The notes under the pieces: model-generated
Database searches by the model: none
Seen by the model: the letters and a program-made list of their open reading frames with translations, nothing else
What the model was told of the DNA's origin: nothing
Origin: PALSA-505 sp035308365
GTDB lineage: Bacteria > Actinomycetota > Actinomycetes > Streptosporangiales > Streptosporangiaceae
Direction of reading: 5' to 3'
Assembly: GCA_035308365.1 (NCBI GenBank)
Contig: DATGGU010000041.1
Coordinates: 1-22,731, forward strand
DNA: 22,731 nucleotides
In this document: piece by piece, positions 21,127 to 22,731 of the stretch
Layout of the letters: each line of letters starts with the position of its first letter
Numbering within the stretch: position 1 is the stretch's first letter
Translations under genes and position numbers: made by a program

Positions 21127-22242
21127 ATGGTCCATACACCGCTGCGAAGGCGGGGAACCCATCGCCCGATCCATATCAGGTGGTGGTGCTCTGCTCTCGT
21201 TCTGCCGGCGGCCGCCGGGCTCCTCGTCGCCATGCAGCCAACCCAGGCCGTCGAGCAGGGGCCCGCCAGCGTGCCGGGTGAGTCACCGGCCACGGGCAAC
21301 CAGTCCTCGGTCACCGGAGGCGCCCTGTTCGGCGGCAACGTCCCGCTGATCCGCGAAGAGCCGGTATTAGGCCGGCGGCTGGCCATCGTGCGTATCTATG
21401 CTCACATCGGCGACACCTTCCCCGGCGTGAACCGCCAGTTCCTTGCCGCCGGCAGCACCGCGCTGGTCAGCATGGACAGCAGCGGGACCAGCTACGCGGC
21501 CATCGCGGCCGGCCTTGACGACGGGCCGATCACCGCATTTCTCAGGTCGGTGAACCAGGCGGCGATCCAGTATCACCTGCCCGCGATCTACGTCAGCTTC
21601 GAGCACGAGCCCGACAACCCCAAGCACTTCCCGCTCGGCACCCCCTTGCAGTTCGTCCAGGCCTGGGATCACGTCCATCACCTCGCCGAGGCAGACCACC
21701 TGGACTGGAAGGCCGGCGGACGCCTGCACTGGATATGGATCGTCCTGCACTCCGCGTTCGGCAAAGGCCTGGCCACCCAGTTCTGGCCCGGCGTGAATGA
21801 GGTAGCCGCCATCGGCGTGGACGGCTACGACAGCCTCGACTGCCAGCCGCCTGCCAGCGGGTGGCACATCCCCCCGCCATCCACCCCCGGTGCCATCTTC
21901 AACCCGGCCATCCGGTTCGCCGAATCCAAGGGCGGCCTGCCGGTCTTCATCTCCGAATGGGGCGGCGACAACCAGGGCGCGGCCGGCGCCCAGCCCCGCT
22001 TCATCCAGCAGATGCAGTCCTACGTCACCAGCAACCGCGAGATCGCCGCCGCCCTGTACTGGGACAGCAGCGGCCCCACCTGCGACTACGTTCTCGCCAA
22101 CCCGGCCGCACTGTCCGCCATGGCCACCATGGCCCAATCCGGCGCCCTGCAAGGCCACGTCACCGCCCCGTCGCGATGGTGCGAAGCCTGTGCCCGGCTC
22201 ATCCGGCTGTCCCGGCCGGTTCAGTGGGCGAGGACCAGATAG
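21127..22242 (+). CDS. Secreted GH26-like (clan GH-A) glycoside hydrolase
   Basis: 371 aa. AAAGGA 7 bp before the ATG supports the start. Residues 18-41 (IRWWCSALVLPAAAGLLVAM, then QPTQA) form a signal peptide. The mature protein fits a TIM barrel of the mannanase-like type. VRIYAHIGDTFPG is an early strand, and IYVSFEHEPDN holds the putative acid/base Glu161 after the fourth strand. PVFISEWGGDN holds the putative nucleophile Glu277. A spacing of 116 residues is normal for clan GH-A. Family 26 members cut beta-mannans and related glycans, but many actinomycete relatives are untested. In this cluster it could trim the exported glycan. Its last 22 bp overlap the convergent methyltransferase gene, and its final residues (LIRLSRPVQWARTR) may be an unstructured read-on. 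Confidence 0.75.
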   Translation: MVHTPLRRRGTHRPIHIRWWCSALVLPAAAGLLVAMQPTQAVEQGPASVPGESPATGNQSSVTGGALFGGNVPLIREEPVLGRRLAIVRIYAHIGDTFPGVNRQFLAAGSTALVSMDSSGTSYAAIAAGLDDGPITAFLRSVNQAAIQYHLPAIYVSFEHEPDNPKHFPLGTPLQFVQAWDHVHHLAEADHLDWKAGGRLHWIWIVLHSAFGKGLATQFWPGVNEVAAIGVDGYDSLDCQPPASGWHIPPPSTPGAIFNPAIRFAESKGGLPVFISEWGGDNQGAAGAQPRFIQQMQSYVTSNREIAAALYWDSSGPTCDYVLANPAALSAMATMAQSGALQGHVTAPSRWCEACARLIRLSRPVQWARTR

Positions 22243-22731
22243 GCGAAGCCCAGAACGCCTCGGTACACCTCTACGTACTCGCGCTCGCGGCTGTCCAGCC
22301 AGTCGCGGACCTCACCGGCCCGCGGATCACCGGGATGAGCCAGCAGCCACTCCTGCCGCCCCGCACGGAAGGTGGATTCGAAGTCATCCCACTCCCGCTG
22401 ATCGGCGACGCTCATGTGAATGACCCGCCACCCCCCGGCCCGGGCCGCCTCCAGCAACCCCGCAAGCGGCATCATCTCCTCACCGAACAACTCCACGGCC
22501 CTGCCGGATGGTTCGGCCGTCCAGTACCCGTCCCCATACAGCAGCCGCCCCCCGGCCGGGACCAGCCCACGGAGCGCCTCCAGCGCACCACCGGTCCCGC
22601 CGAACGCGTGCGACGCACCCACGCACAGCACCCGGTCGGCCATCTCCCGCCAGGACGCCACGTCAGCCTCGACGAACTCCACACGCTCGGCAAGACCGCG
22701 CTGCCGTGCCGCCTCCCGCCCGCGCGCCAGC
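22221..22731 (-). CDS. SAM-dependent methyltransferase, N-terminal part beyond the window
   Basis: The frame is open to the right edge, so the true start and the SAM-binding glycine motif are outside. The visible 170 residues read LARGREAARQRGLAERVEFV, then EADVASW (motif II type), DRVLCVGASHAFGG (motif III region), LRGLVPAGGRLLYGDGYW (post-motif strand) and a long helical C-terminal tail. This is a class I Rossmann methyltransferase; relatives act on small molecules or lipids and the substrate cannot be assigned. A GTG at 22682 is in frame but is internal, because the family sequence continues upstream of it. It overlaps the convergent GH26-like gene by 22 bp. Confidence 0.85.
   Translation of the reverse strand, partial: LARGREAARQRGLAERVEFVEADVASWREMADRVLCVGASHAFGGTGGALEALRGLVPAGGRLLYGDGYWTAEPSGRAVELFGEEMMPLAGLLEAARAGGWRVIHMSVADQREWDDFESTFRAGRQEWLLAHPGDPRAGEVRDWLDSREREYVEVYRGVLGFAYLVLAH

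Overview
The window is about 70% GC with a strong third-position G/C bias, many GTG starts, short or overlapping gene junctions and several genes without an obvious ribosome binding site. This fits a high-GC actinomycete. The co-occurrence of glf and a GlfT2-type polymerase shows a galactofuranose polymer, but no arabinan or mycolate gene is in view. I therefore cannot place it in the mycolic-acid group; a Streptosporangiales-like or similar actinomycete is equally possible.

Layout. (1) 1-3260: a SigE-family (ECF-like) sigma factor on the minus strand, with a seven-copy 18-bp repeat coding a Pro/Val tail. Divergent from it is a tight pair: a Cys-rich protein with a probable double-psi beta-barrel end, then a MauE/DoxX-like membrane protein with a CGC motif. 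(2) 3313-6656: an AAA-type ATPase with a winged-helix end, a MocR-type GntR/aminotransferase regulator, and, divergent from the latter, an AhpD-like carboxymuconolactone decarboxylase family protein. The 47-bp MocR/AhpD gap carries a perfect inverted repeat and two possible leaderless promoters. (3) 6695-7522: purC, sharing a bidirectional terminator hairpin with the AhpD-like gene.

(4) 7626-22242: a surface-glycan locus. It holds three GT-C-like multi-membrane proteins, two GT2 glycosyltransferases, a sulfotransferase-like gene, UDP-galactopyranose mutase (glf), galactofuranosyltransferase 2 (glfT2), a Tat/lipoprotein with a dimethylformamidase-beta-like domain, and a secreted GH26-like glycosidase. 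The core (small ORF, GT2, glf, glfT2, GT-C) is one transcription unit with every junction overlapping. (5) 22221-22731: the 3' end of a SAM-dependent methyltransferase, cut by the window edge.

How it may work together (inference): Glf makes UDP-galactofuranose; the GlfT1-like GT2 and GlfT2 build a galactan on a lipid carrier; the GT-C proteins, which in general use polyprenyl-phosphate sugars outside the membrane, decorate it; the sulfotransferase could add sulfate; the exported hydrolase-like proteins could trim it. The most unusual points are the sulfotransferase beside a galactan core, a 44-codon ORF with a near-perfect Shine-Dalgarno that overlaps the start of the GT2 gene, an approximately 50-residue insertion in the GlfT2 N-terminal domain, and tandem-repeat disordered tails in two proteins.
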